Below are positions 1 through 12,437 of a stretch of 64,000 bases of DNA, piece by piece. The DNA is from Datisca glomerata. Lineage: Eukaryota > Streptophyta > Magnoliopsida > Cucurbitales > Datiscaceae. A program made the position numbers and the translations under genes. Below the pieces are notes generated by a model. It was not told where the DNA came from, made no database searches, and was given only the letters and a program-made list of their open reading frames with translations. The stretch spans positions 558,001 through 622,000 of the forward strand of contig QANY01004000.1 in assembly GCA_003255025.1 (NCBI GenBank), written 5' to 3'. Each line of letters starts with the position of its first letter. The first letter of the stretch is position 1.

Positions 1-135
1 AGTTCCCACTGATGAGGTCGATACTAGTACTTCATTCCCCCAGCGGAAGCTGAACTCGCCATCGTCAAGCCTTCTGATTTCCCTGAACACCTACAAGGAG
101 CAACAGATGTGGTTAGTAGCTGCAAAGTCTACAAT

Positions 136-675
136 CTAAGAAAAAGTAGAGTCAGCTACATAACATGCCTCTGTAACCATTACTATACCTTTAGATCTTA
201 ACCCTTTGAGATACTCTGGGAAGTTGCATTTCCAATGACCAGCAGCTCCACAGTGATGACAATTGTCTTTCGACTTGTCTACTATCGCAGTGCTCTTGCC
301 TTTGACAGCTCTTGGCTTCTGCTTCTTCTCTTTCCTTGGACCCCTTCTTTTTTTCTTCTTAGAGCTAGAGGTGGAAGGCCTAATTTCAGTAAAGTTAGCC
401 TCTCCAGATTTTCTCTTGCCCTTCAGGAACAGGGTCTCAACAGCTTGTAGCTCCTTCATGAGTTCAGGAAGTGAGTAGTTCAGCTTATTCATCGAATAAT
501 TAAGCTTGAAATTCTCAGAGGTACTAGGAAAAGTCTCTATGATCATATCCACTTGAGTCTCACCATCGACTTGAGCACTCATGATCTCCATCTCGTTCAG
601 ATAACTTATCATCAATATCATATGTTCTCTGACAGGAGTTCCAGGTTCCATCCTGCAGTTCATGATGTTACGCAC
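136..675 (-). pseudogene. Ty1/copia gag with degraded zinc knuckle (unit A)
   Basis: The 179-residue frame shows the copia gag (UBN2-type) signature: PVREH near the start, then a GETQVDMI segment, a leucine/serine-rich stretch ending SLPELMKELQ, a basic linker, and a CCHC-like knuckle, CHHCGAAGHWKCN. The last cysteine of CX2CX4HX4C is not in place: the residue four after the His is followed by Phe where Cys is expected. The protein is nucleocapsid-forming in active relatives. The frame lacks the usual N-terminal part, since the sequence upstream to about 780 is similar but broken. Type and family are confident; function is very unlikely. Confidence 0.75.
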
Positions 676-2710
676 AGTTGTTTGTCTGGCTTGATGACCC
701 TAATCCCCGACCTTTTCGGTGATGTATAACATCATATCAGTGGCGGTCTCAAGGTTATGATGCTGTTGTTGCAACACATTGTTCATAGATGTCAAGATGT
801 AACATCAGGCGATCTCATCAGAACGCAGCCAAGAAGCATAAGCATATTTTCCTCTTGAGTCGATTCAGCAATAGGCTCAAGAGGACAAAGAGTATTGAGC
901 ACGAACTTGTACTTTTCTACCGTCAGCACGATATCAAGATTTCATTTCTAATCCACATAATTTTCACCATTGAATTTGTCCGCATTAAGAATAGTTGAGA
1001 GATGGGATAGCGACTTGATTACTGAAAAAAATAAAGTGGTGTAAATAAATGCTCAATTGTTTAGGAAAGTATGATGCATGATACAACTACTAAATATTTT
1101 AAAATCCATTAAAAAATATTTCCTCCATCATGTTACCATCACAAACGATATGTTGTCTCATCGAGGGATGAAGTCCAAACTATCTCATATCGCATTGAAA
1201 CTCTTCTCATTTGGTTATCACTCAAATGTCTCCACATCTAGGTTAACCAATCACCAATGATTTTGGTCACCTTGACCCTATTGACTAGCGCCTATGGAGG
1301 GATTCCAATGTGCTTCAGTCAAAGTGTTTAACCAACGCATCGACTCTTAAAGGTTGTTATGGACTAACAGTCCATCTATAGGATGGCCATGCCCCACCAC
1401 TCCGATTAGAAGTCTTAGCTTCTGATGCAACTCGATGACTCAAAGCAACACGATTCTAAAGTTTCTCACATTCAAGTGAGGATCCCTATGGGCGGTTTTA
1501 ACCCTTGCTCGTGGCACGATCAAGTTTACGTTATAGACCTTGGGAACGTTTTAATGTAAATGACTCTCCCACTTAGTTTTTGAAAAAATTAGACTTTTGG
1601 TTATTTTTCAAAAAAAATGTAACTTTTATTAATTTGAAAAATGTGATGAAATTTGTAAATCCTTTATTAAATTTAAATCCCAATTTAAAACCATAATCAT
1701 TATAAATTTCACATTGTAATTAAATAATCACCATTATCAATTAATCTACAATGATGCATGTACATGTTGCATGGTAATTTGATATTGACGTATCACTACT
1801 CTATATGGCATGTTATATGATGATGTACAATTAAAATTAAATCATACATTTAAATTTAACCTCCCTATTGCCACATTTCTAATTACAACCCATGAAAGAA
1901 TAGTAAATAAATTACAAATTAATTTATGAACTAATATTCATGGCGTCTGCAATTTGCTCATTCATCTCCATGTTGTCCCACCATTTTGTCACACTTTACA
2001 AAATATTAGTCTTATTTTTAAAAATAACTTTCAATTTAAAAATTTTAATTTTCCAACATATTTTTACTTTGATAAACAAATCACCAAGTAATTAGTAAAT
2101 TGATTTATTTTTAAAACAATTTTTAAAAAAATTACAATTATACAAGTGTTGAAAAATTTACCAAATTAAATTAAAATTAAATAAGGGACTAAAAATTGAT
2201 TTTGAAATCATATTTCAAAATATGAATTTTAAAAACTCTAGGTTTCCTAAAACCATGGGTTTCAAAAACTTGTAGGTTTTCTAATCCAATTAGGACTCTA
2301 CTGTGCAAGGGACAACACATGGCAGCAGCGGTGGCCAGTGGTGGATTGTACCGCTAGTAAACAGTACCACCATAGAATAGTACAGGTGTGAACAATAGCA
2401 TTTTTCGGCGTCTTCTCGATGGTTGTCCGAAGATTTCAAGTGATTTTCAGTGACAAATTCAAGGCGAAGATGAATTTACAACGAATTTGAAATTTACAAC
2501 AATTGCAATAATTAAATTACATAAATTCCTATGCCTCAAATTTGGCGTACATCAATTCTAATCCAAGAATGTCTAGAGTCAATAGTTCGGGATCCAATGA
2601 CAAAACATATTAAAAACCATTTTGAATCTACCATACAAACATATGCCAATATCTATAAAGTTCATGATACGTTCATTTTAATTATCTATATGCATAATCT
2701 TAAACCTACG

Positions 2711-2722
2711 CTCTGATATCAA
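2711..2722 (-). other. Primer-binding site, unit A
   Basis: On the minus strand the LTR end CCTAACA is followed by ATTGATATCAGAGC. This is one change away from TGGTATCAGAGC, the initiator-Met tRNA primer site usual in Ty1/copia elements. It fixes the element as minus-strand and marks the LTR at 2724-4427 as the 5' LTR of unit A. Confidence 0.75.
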
Positions 2723-2723
2723 T

Positions 2724-4427
2724 TGTTAGGATCGATCGATTTTAAAATTAAAAAAAATAGATTTGAACCACGAACGGTTCGTAGGTGGAATATCAAAAAG
2801 TTTTTTATTTAACTTATTTAATCATATTAAATAATTTAAAACCAATTTTAGTTTGATCATGCATATACGATAGTAAAACGGATAGATTGAGGGAAAATGA
2901 TTTTTCATCATTACTCTGTATCAGAGAATTACTGAACTGGTGGAACTCCCCCGAGCATTCTTGGTGTTCTTCATGTTTTATTATCAAAATCACGAACTTG
3001 ATCTTCCACGAACGATTTCTCAATTAGTCCACCAACAACCACCTGTTAATTTCAGAAATATATCTCAGAAGAATTTTACATGGAAATTTGAGTGTGGGCT
3101 CTCAAAATAATTGAAGAAGAAAAAACAAATGTTCCCTTCTTCAAATTAATTTTGACGGCAACAATAGTGAGAGGAGAAAACATTTATCTCTCTGTGTCGA
3201 TAACAAATGTATCTAATACTTATTATCTTTTTACAATCAAATTGCTATTAGATATTTATCAAATGGTAGTTTTCTGTATTTACAAATATATCCATATATT
3301 ATAAAAATTTTGAAAATTCTCCTAATTATCTATTATTGCTGAAAATTACATGATCTCCTAGAGTTTTAGTTGTATCGAAATTCATCAATCCAATTGATAA
3401 ATATAATTGATCATTATCCATTATTTAATTAATTTAATTTATTTGACTAATTATCTAATAATTAGAAAATAATAAATAATTAATTCAATACAACAATTGC
3501 ACTTAACTAACTTAAGTGACATCATCTATCACATATAAGTGTAGGAAATATGCCTTGGCACCAAAACACATTTTGGTCCAATTTAGTTCATTTTTCTATT
3601 CTTGTTCTCTGAGCTATTTTTGAGACCAAATGAACTCACATGAACAAAGCTTAGGATTCAAATAACCGGCGAATTAATCTCTATAAATTCTTGACTAATT
3701 TAATCCTGACATCAGACGACTCCATTATGGGTTCAATGCCGAATCAACTCTCTATTCATGCGCGCTACATTTTATGTTGGTGTAAATAACTCTATTTATT
3801 TTCACGATCCACAGAATATTTTAACATAATACTCATCGTTAATATCAGTAACAAGAGTAAAATATCAACTATTTTACCCCTCTTGTTATTATTTCCTTAA
3901 CTTCTTTATTGACTATGAATAAGAAAAATAGTATAGTGAATTGTCTCGTACAATCACAAGTCTTATTCAATGACTCATTTCATCGAATACTTGGTCAAGT
4001 TAATTTATTCACATACTCATCAATAAAGCATAAGGTGATATTGTTACTTTCACAATCCAACCATGAATTTTCATATATATGAATCACGCAACTCCTACTT
4101 AAGTAAATTACAATCCCAACAACCAAGGTATTGCCCACCAGTTCGAACTCACTCATTTGACATATCAAAGATTACAATTAACCAATTCAAGATACGTATT
4201 CACATCAGGATTAAGGTAATTAGAAAAATACCATTAAGGTGTACAATTAGATTTAGAGCTAGGTAAATGGTTTGGGACTCTAAAATATTTTTTTACTAGT
4301 CTATTCAACATGTTCATAACATGTCTAGGTTAACCATTTGAATATCCACTCTTACGCCCCAAGACTGACATCCAACGGTTCAACCTAACAGTCATAATCA
4401 AATTTGATTGCTCTATCGATCCTAACA
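2724..4427 (-). mobile_element. Shared, 5'-truncated copia LTR between units A and B
   Basis: This LTR matches 7734-9437 closely over its length, including the A/T-rich centre near 3420-3480. It starts on the + strand with TGTTAGGATCGAT and ends with ATCGATCCTAACA. The outermost part present in the right-hand LTR (9438-9665) is missing. It serves as 3' LTR for unit B and as 5' LTR for unit A, because a primer-binding site lies directly to its left. Such shared LTRs normally arise by unequal recombination between tandem or adjacent copies. The exact end on the right is uncertain because a 37-bp repeat and the pol junction follow. Confidence 0.75.
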
Positions 4428-5100
4428 GTCGTAATGAGATTCGATTGCTCTAAACTAATTTGTCACCCTCCTCTTGCTTGTGTATTCAATGGCCCACATA
4501 CATCAATATGTATGAGTTCAAGGCATTGAGTGACTTTTTCACCTTTTGATGAAAAATGTCTCTTGGTCATTTTGCCTTTTATACAGGATTCACATGTGGG
4601 TAGTTAACCCACACTTAAATATTGCAAAGGACCATCATTCACAAGTCTTTTAATCATGTCTAGGCTAATATGTCCAAGACGTGAATGCCAGATATAGGTT
4701 AGATCGGTTGAGTCATAGTTCAACCTTTTACTATCCCTAGGTGAATCGATATTCAAATCATGGGTATTACATGTTTTACGGGATACAATTTATTAATCAT
4801 TCATGCAAAAGTAATTAAGCATTCATTTCTAAAATACTAAAATCTTCATCAACGAATTTTAGATGAAATCGTTGCTCAATTAATGCACTAATAGAACATA
4901 ATTTAAAATCTCGGCACATAGTAAACATCACGCAAAATAATAAAATGTTTCTTAAAACATAATTTAAAAGTTCTCACTGGTGTGACTGATACTAGTGCTT
5001 CATTCCCCCAACAGAAGTTGAACTCACCCTCGTCAAGCCTTCTGATTTCCCTGAACCCGTGTAGGGAACAACAGATATGGTTAGTAGCTGCACAGCCTAC
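4428..5100 (-). pseudogene. Copia protease and GAG-pre-integrase remnant, broken by deletion
   Basis: Read on the minus strand, 5100-4860 gives a protease-like region (AATNHICCSLHGF, then WGNEALVSVTPVRTF and LRDVYYVPRF), with the catalytic Asp-Ser/Thr-Gly not preserved. From about 4740 to 4440 comes a GAG-pre-integrase domain: LGHISLDMIKRLV, then CESCIKGKMTKRHF, then the integrase start IDVCGPLNT. One stop interrupts it near 4597. The frame stops at the zinc-binding to integrase border near 4460 and passes into LTR sequence, so integrase, reverse transcriptase and RNase H are deleted. Confidence 0.75.
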
Positions 5101-5103
5101 AAT

Positions 5104-5703
5104 CTAAGAAAAAATAGAGTCAGCTACATAACATGCCTCAGTGACCATTACTATACCTTTAGATCTCAACCCTTTGAGATACTCTGGGGAGTTCCGTTTC
5201 CAATGACCAACAGCTCCATAATGATGGCACTTGTCTTTCGACTTATCTATTCTCACGGTGCTCTTACATTTGGCAGCTCTCGGCTTCTGCTTCTTCGCTT
5301 TCCTTGGACCCCTTCTCTGTTTCTTCTTAGAGCTAGAGGTAGAAGGCCTACTTTCAGTAAAGTTAGCATCTCTAGATTTCCTCTTGTCCTTCAGGAACAG
5401 GATGTCAGTAGCTTGTAGCTCCTTCATGAGCTTTGGAAGTGAGTAGTTTAGCTTATTTATCGAATAATTAAGCTTGAAGTTTTCAAAGGTACTACGCAAA
5501 GTCTCTAGGATCATATCCACTTGAGTCTCACCATCGACCTGAGCACCCAGTATCTCCATCTCGTTTAGATCACTTATGATCAACATCATATGTTCTCTGA
5601 CAGGAGTTCCAGATTCCATCCTGCAGTTCATGAAGTTACGGACAACTGTCTGTCTGGTTTGACGACCATGATCCCCGAACATTTCGGTGATGTATAACAT
5701 CAT
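5104..5703 (-). pseudogene. Ty1/copia gag (unit B)
   Basis: This 199-residue frame is the partner of the gag at 136-675 and shares almost every motif (PVREHMM, GETQVDMI, NYSLPKLMKELQ, and a basic Lys/Arg-rich linker). Its knuckle reads CHHYGAVGHWKRNS, so the second Cys is Tyr and the last Cys is Ser, and metal binding should be lost. The frame extends about 20 residues further upstream than unit A's (MMLYITEMFGDHG). The N-terminal capsid part is absent or out of frame. Confidence 0.75.
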
Positions 5704-7719
5704 ATCAGCGATGGTCTCAAAGTTTTTATGCTGCTATTGCAACACATTTCTCATAGATGACAAGATGTAACATCTTGAAATCTCATCAGAACGCAGCCAA
5801 GAAGCATAAGCATTCTTTTCCTCATGAGTCGATTCAGCAGTAGGCTCAAGAGGACAAAGGGTAGTGAGTATGAACTTGTGCTTTTTTACCGTCAGCACGA
5901 TATCAAGATTTCATTTCCCAATCCACATAATTTTCACCATTTAATTTGTTCAAGTTAAGAATAGTTGAGATAGGGGATAGCAACATAATTATTAAAAATA
6001 ATAAATAAATTGATGTAAATAAATGCTCAATTGTTTAGGAAAGTATGATGCATGATACAACTACTAAATATTTTAAAATCCATTAAAAATATTTCCTCCA
6101 TGATGTTACTATAAAAAATGATAGCTTGTCTCATCGAGGGATGAAGTCCAAACTATCTCCTATCGCATCGAGACTCCTCTCATTTTGTTAACGCTCCAAT
6201 GTCTCCACATCTAGGTTAACCAATCACCAATGGTTTTGGTCACCTTGGCCTCATTAACTAGCCCCTACAGGGGGTTTCTAATGTACTTCAGTCTAAGTGT
6301 TTAACCAACACATCGTCTCTTAGAGGTTGCTATGGACTAACAGTCTGTCTATGGGACGGCCCTGCCTCACCGCTTCCTTTAGAACTCTTAGCTTCCGAAG
6401 TAACTCGATGACTCAAAGCGAGACGATTCCAAAGTTTCTCACATTCAAGTGAGGACCGCTATGGGCGGTTCTAACCCTTCCTCATGGCACGATCAAGTTT
6501 ACGTTAGAGACCTTGTGAACGTTTCAATGTAAACGACCCTCCCACTTAGTTTTTGAAAAAAATTAGATTTTTGGTTATTTTTCAAAAAACATAATTTTTA
6601 TTAATTTGAAAAACGTGATGAAATTTATAAACCCTTTATTAATTTTAAATCCCAATTTAAAATCATAACCATTATAAATTTCACATTGTAATTAAATAAT
6701 AATCATTATCAATTAATCTACAATGATGATTGTACATGTTGCATGGCAATTGATATTGGCATATCCCTAATCTATATGGAATGTTGTATGATGATGTGCA
6801 ATTAAAATTTAATCATACATTTAAATTTAACCTCCCTATTAGCACATTTCTAACTACAACCTATAAAAGAATAATAAAAAATTACAAATTAATTTATGAA
6901 CTAATCTCCATGGCGTCTGCAATTTGCTCATTCATCTCCATGTTGTCCCAGCATTTTGTAACACTTTACAAATATTAGACCCATTTTTTGAAATAATTTT
7001 CAATTTAAAAATTTTAATTTTCCAACATATTTTTACTTTGATAAACAAATTACCAAGTAATTAGTAAATTGATTTATTTTTAAAACAATTTAAAAAAATT
7101 ACAATTATACAAGTGTTGAAAAATTTATCAAATTAATTAAAATTAATTAAGGGACTAAAATTGATTTTGAAATCATATTTTAAAATTTGAATTTCAAAAA
7201 TCCTAGGTTTCCTAAAACAATGGGTTTCCAAAACTTGTAGGTTTCCTAGATCTACTGTGCAAGTGAAAACACATGGCAGCAGCGGCAAGCGGCGGTAGCG
7301 GTTACGAGTGACGGCCAGCGGTGAACAGTACCATCGATGAACAGTACTGGCAAGAACAGTACCACTGGTGAACAGTACCGATGTGACAAGTACCGACATG
7401 AACAATAGCGTTTCCGGTGTCTGCTCGGTGGTAGTCCGATAATTTTGAGTGATTTCCAGCTACGATTTTGAGGCGACGATGAATTTACAACGAATTTAAA
7501 ATTTACAACAATTATAATAATTAAATTACATAAATTCCTATGCCTCAAATTTGGCGTACATCAAATTCTAATTCAAAAACGTCTATAGCCAATAGTTCAG
7601 GATCTGATCACAAAACATATTCAAAATAATTTTGAATCAACCATAGAAACATATGCCAATATCTATAAAATTCACAATATGTTCATTTTAATTATCTATA
7701 TGCATGATCTTAAACCTAC
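5704..7719 (-). mobile_element. Copia leader, unit B (non-coding)
   Basis: About 2 kb lies between the primer-binding site and gag, unusually long for a copia leader. It is AT-rich with no frame that reads as a known protein. It aligns with 680-2710 in unit A, apart from the short repeat at 7321-7395, which is expanded here. Confidence 0.6.
7321..7395. repeat. 15-16 bp tandem repeat in the copia leader
   Basis: The motif GAACAGTAC recurs at 7322, 7338, 7354 and 7369, with a variant at 7384. The matching place in unit A (about 2345-2395) has only degenerate traces, so the array expanded or decayed after duplication. Confidence 0.7.
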
Positions 7720-7731
7720 GCTCTAATACCA
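7720..7731 (-). other. Primer-binding site, unit B
   Basis: Minus-strand TGGTATTAGAGC sits two bases from the LTR end, a one-base variant of the copia initiator-Met tRNA primer site. It marks 7734-9665 as the 5' LTR of unit B. Confidence 0.8.
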
Positions 7732-7733
7732 AT

Positions 7734-9665
7734 TGCTAGGATTGATCAGTTTTAAAATTAAAAAAATAGATTTGAACCACAAACGGTTCATAGGCGGAAT
7801 ATTAAAAAAAATTGATTTAACTTATTTAATCATATTAAATAATTTAAAACCAATTTTAGTTTGATCATGCATATACGATATTAAAATGAATAGATTAAGG
7901 GAAAATGATTTTTCACCTTTACTCTATATCAGAGAATTTCTAAACTGGTGAAACTTTCTCGAGCGTTCTTCGTGTTCTTCAATCTTTAAGATCAAAATCA
8001 TGAACTTGATCTTCCACTAACGATTTCTGAATTAGTCCACCAGCAACCACCCGTTAATTTCAGAAATATTTCTCAGAAGAATTTTACGTAGGAATTTGAG
8101 TGTGGGCTCTCAAAACGATTGAAAGAAGAAAAATTAAATCTTTCCTTCTTCAGATTAACTTTGGCGGTAGCAGTAATGAGAGGAGAAAATGTTTCTCTCT
8201 CTTTGTGTTGATTACAACAACTGTATCTAATACTCATTTTCTCTTTGCAATCAAATTGCTATTAGATATGAGTAATTTTTTGTATTTAGAAATATACCTA
8301 TATATTATAAAATTTCTGAAAATTCCCTTAATTATCTATTATTGTCAAAAATTACATGATCTCCTAGAGTTTTAGTTGTATGGAAATTCATCAATCCAAT
8401 TGATAAATATAATTGACCATTATTAATTAATTAATTAATTTCTTTTATTTAACTAATTATCTAATTATTAGAAAATAATAAATAATCAATTCAATACAAC
8501 AATTATACTTAACTAACTTAAGTGACATCACTCATCGCATATAGGTGTAGGAAATATGCCTTAGCACCAAAACACATTTTGGTCCGACTCAGTTCATTTT
8601 TCTATTCCTATTCTCTAAGCTATTTCTGAGACCAGATAGGCTCACATGAACAAAACTTTATATTCAAATACCCGACAAATTTATCTTTATAAATTCTTGA
8701 CCTATTTAATCTTGACATCGTACGACTTCACTATAGGTTCGATGCCGAATCAACTTTCGATTCATGCGCGCTACATTTTCTGTTGGTGTAAATAAACTCT
8801 ACTTATTTTCACGATCCATAGAATATTTTAACATAATACTCATCGTGAATATCGGTTACAAGAGTCAAAAATATAAAATTACCATTTTACCCTTGTTATT
8901 ATTTCCTTAATTTATTTATTGACTATGAATACGAAAGATATTATAGTGAATTGTCTCATACAATTCACAAGTCGTATCCAATGGCTCATTTTATCGAATA
9001 CTTGGCCAAGTTAATTTATTCACACACTCATCAATAAAGCATAAGGTGATATTGTTATTTTCGCAATCTAACTACGAATTATCATATATGTGAATCACGC
9101 AACTCTTACTTAATTAAATTACAATCCCAACAACCAAGGTATTGCCCGTCAGTTCGAACTCACTCATTTGACATATCAAAGATTGTAAATAACCAAGTCA
9201 AGTTGCGTATTCACATCAGGATTAATGTAATTAGAAAAATACCCTTAAGGTGTAACAATTAGATTTAGCCTAGATAAACGGTTTTGGGCTCTAAACTAAT
9301 TTGTTACCGGTCTATTCAACATGTTCATAACTTGTCTAGGTTAACCATTTGAGTCTCCACTCTTATGCTCCAAGATTGACATCCAACAGTTCAACCTAAC
9401 AGTCGTAATCAGATTTGATTGCCCAGACATTTCTAAGACTCAAATATCATTCTGAACTATTTCAGAAGAGTTCTTCTTGAGACGTTTCTGTCTCCACTCT
9501 TCTTTCGTTGACAATAGTTTCAGGACTTGAGTATTTTATAAACACGTTTTAATTTAAAATAAAACTTTCAATTTATTCATAAAAACCAGTAATACAAATA
9601 TCTGATGAAATAACAAAATATAAATAAATAGTTATTACATGCTACTTTATAGACATTTTCCAACA
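7734..9665 (-). mobile_element. Full-length copia 5' LTR, unit B (1.93 kb)
   Basis: On the minus strand it begins TGTTGGAAAATG at 9665 and ends near CCTAGCA beside the primer-binding site, giving TG...CA ends. It matches the LTR at 2724-4427 and the damaged LTR at 62695-64000. The extra 9438-9665 segment includes a minus-strand ATGAATAAATTGAAAG stretch, common near the start of plant copia LTRs. The outer flank starts TTAGG; the left flank needed to test a target duplication is outside the window. Confidence 0.75.
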
Positions 9666-9689
9666 TTAGGGAGATTTAACATTAAGGAA

Positions 9690-10745
9690 GGCGTGTTGTT
9701 AAAACTTCATATACGAGCATCTCAAAACCAATGCTTCAACAAAACATAAAGGAAGTACTAGTCATCTACCTCGACTAATTTACCATCCAAATATCCTTCT
9801 AAACATTCACACATTCATATATATAAATATCCAAAAAGTCATGTAAATTTTTTAAACTTTCTAAATATATCAAACATCTTTCAATATATGGTATTGCATT
9901 CTCTTGTAGAATAATATCGATGGATGTTGGCTCAATTATGAGAATTTGTTGTATAAGGGGTACAACCTTGTCATGTTGTGGCTTTGGTTTCTTCTCGCCA
10001 GCGACTGACCCAAAAGCAGTTATGTATGCTGAGTTTAAAATCAGAGATGGTTTTATTATCCTCTTTGATTAATATCTCTTTTTCTCGTACCGTTTCACGA
10101 ACTTCCTTCTTTTTGGTTTGTTTTTCTTCATTCAATGATTCAAAATATTAATAACTATTTGATTCATAAGTAAATTAGATATACAATACTGAACAACAGT
10201 AGAAAAATTATTACGCTCTGTAAAAATATCGTTTACACACTTAGTCATTCATTGCATCCGATATGGATTACTATTCCCCTCTCCAAATTTTCAGCAACAT
10301 CAATCTAAAAACAAGCAGAAAAAAAAGTATTAAAAATGAGTAAAGAAATATATTGATCACTAAAAAGAATAAGAATTTTTCTTCTAAAATGACATAACTA
10401 AAAAAGAAACATACAATCCATATGTAGATTCAAAAATTTATTAGTAATTAGAACTACGATACTGAAAAACAGTAAAAAAAACATATTATACTTTATGTAA
10501 AGTGACTACTTACGTGATATAAAAAAATATGTACATGCTTACTTCATTTGTTACAGCCTCGGTCAAAATGTTTTTCCCTTGTCTAAAGTTTTGGCAACGT
10601 TAACATGCATTCATCAATCCTAAAGGGGATCAACGATGCCCGTTACTGCAAATGATGAAAATAATAATTGTTCATTTTTAATATAATTAAATAGTGTAAA
10701 CATATTGTTGACAGCATGTTAACTATATGTTTACCAACTATATAC
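9690..10745 (-). pseudogene. Decayed gene-like repeat, copy 1 (unidentified)
   Basis: This region and 27900-28400 are diverged copies. In both, the minus strand holds a similar open stretch: copy 1 reads ERCLIYLESLKNLHDFLD near 9870-9800, and copy 2 reads ERCLIYLKSLKNSHNFLD near 28075-28020. Copy 1 also carries a Lys/Glu-rich stretch (EEKQTKKKEVRETV) near 10110, and two segments near 10610-10560 and 10290-10250 that read VNVAKTLDKGK and INVAENLERG. Stops separate these pieces. Matching reading frame between diverged copies suggests former exons of a gene or transposon. I do not recognise the family. Confidence 0.4.
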
Positions 10746-10991
10746 TTATTTTTAACAATGTTCTAAGCAGACACATGACAGTGAAATTACCATTTGTTCA
10801 AGTGAGAAGCAAATAATGCAAGAGTGAGCAAGAGATGGATGTACTTATTCACACAACTACAAATAAAGTAAGCAACAATGCGACACTATAAAGTATCATG
10901 AAACATATTTTGATATTTCTAGTATACTAAGAAAATAAAGTTTTTTCTCAACTACTTATCAAAATAAAAGGAAAAAATTCAAATGAATCGA

Positions 10992-11905
10992 TAAACTCTT
11001 TAATTAAATAATCTTATTTATTAAATCTATTATTATTAACTATAAATATGAAATTGCACTCTTAGAGATTTACAAGTTATATTTACAGAGTATTCTCATA
11101 TAGTCCACTGATATAATCATTTTATGTACTTCTGTCCTCAAATTATTGGTTCGTAAATTAGAACTAGTCAATTATCATTTTACCCTTCTAATTATCTCTT
11201 GATCATTAAGTACCATTAATCCACTAGTGAATGACTAATTTATAATCTTATTATAAATTTGAGCTCAATAGCCATTTAGTTTCAGAATTAGCACTTAAGG
11301 GAACCAATATACGATCCGTTAGAAAACTTGGATCTCAAATATTGTAAGATCATGTTCTCAGCCATCCATATCACTGAATCTCCAAAACAAAAGTTACTAG
11401 CCTATTTTTCAAACAAACATTAACGAGTGAATTAAAAGATATTTTCAAACAAACATTAACGAGTGAATTAAAAGATATAGTAAACATGCATAGGAGTTCA
11501 TGACTTTTGTTTTGGAGATTCAGTGATATGGATGGCTGAGAACATGATCTTACAATATTTGAGATCCAAGCTTTCCTAATGGATTGTATATTGGTTCCCT
11601 TAAGTGCTAATTCTGAAACTTAATGGTTTTTTAGCTCAAATTTATAATAAGATTTAAATTAGTCATTCACTACTGGATTAGTGGTACTTAAGGATTAAGA
11701 GGTAATTAGAAAAGGTAAAATGGTAATTGACCAGTTCTAATTTACGAACCAATAATTGGAGGACAGAACTTCATAAAATGATTATATCAGTGGACTACAT
11801 GAGAATACTCTGTAAATATAACATGTAAATCTCTAAGAGTGCAATTTCATATTTATAGTGAGTAATAATAGAATTAATAATAAGATTATTTAATTAAAGA
11901 GTTTA
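10992..11905. repeat. Long inverted repeat (arms about 415 bp)
   Basis: The left arm 10992-11406 is the reverse complement of the right arm about 11489-11905, with scattered mismatches and small gaps. Paired landmarks are the outer TAAACTCTTTAATTAAATAA and its complement at 11881-11905, and the inner GAATCTCCAAAACAAAAGT and its complement near 11503-11521. The 82-bp loop holds two exact direct repeats. The right arm continues into LTR-like sequence, so the structure is probably two head-to-head LTR 5' ends. Transcribed, it would fold into a long hairpin. Confidence 0.85.
11407..11478. repeat. Exact 36-bp direct repeat, two copies, in hairpin loop
   Basis: Copies at 11407-11442 and 11443-11478 are identical and abut. 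Each starts TTTCAAACAAACATTAACG. They fill nearly all of the loop between the inverted arms. Confidence 0.9.
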
Positions 11906-12407
11906 ATTAATAATCTGATTTATTGGAGCTTAGGATTATAGGTTCATGGTCTCCAAGTCACCTATGTACTACATAATCTAGGGTGTGAATAGTTCAGGAC
12001 ATGAGAAAAGGACTTACTTGTAAAAGAATTTTTATTCTGGGGAAAGTACATTATTATGAGATAATTATGTGTGATTAATTAATTAAAAATTAATTAATTG
12101 ATTTATTATATATATAATTTTCGGAATTAATATATATAAATAATTATCAATTTTTTTAATTATCGATAAGTGAAACAAAATTTCTAATTTATGAAATTAG
12201 ATAATTAAATTATTATTAGATAATAATTTTGATCAACAAAATCTAGTATTATTATGAAATAACAGATAATTTAGTTGATATGGATTATCAAATATGTTAA
12301 TTTTGAATTAACAAATATCTAGATATTAAATTTGGTTAAAATAAATATTTAATACGTAGTAACTACCATGTATCAATCACTGATTGGGTATTAGAGATTG
12401 ACATGGG

Positions 12408-12437
12408 CTACTGTAGTGCCACGTGGCACTACAGTAG
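12408..12437. repeat. Perfect 30-bp palindrome with G-box core
   Basis: The left half CTACTGTAGTGCCAC is followed immediately by its exact reverse complement, so the centre is GCCACGTGGC. CACGTG is the G-box bound by plant bZIP and bHLH factors. Several imperfect relatives (AGTGCCAC and GTGGCACT type) follow to about 12560. Confidence 0.9.

Larger units (their letters stand above)
1..2723 (-). mobile_element. Ty1/copia internal region, unit A (partial)
   Basis: This is the left unit of a tandem pair, read on the minus strand and running off the window start. From right to left it holds a primer-binding site next to the LTR at 2724, a non-coding leader of about 2 kb, a gag frame, and the start of the protease region. 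It aligns nearly end to end with 4970-7733, with position 1 matching about 4970. Similarity to unit B includes the leader, so the two are copies of one element. No integrase or reverse transcriptase lies inside the window for this unit. Confidence 0.8.
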
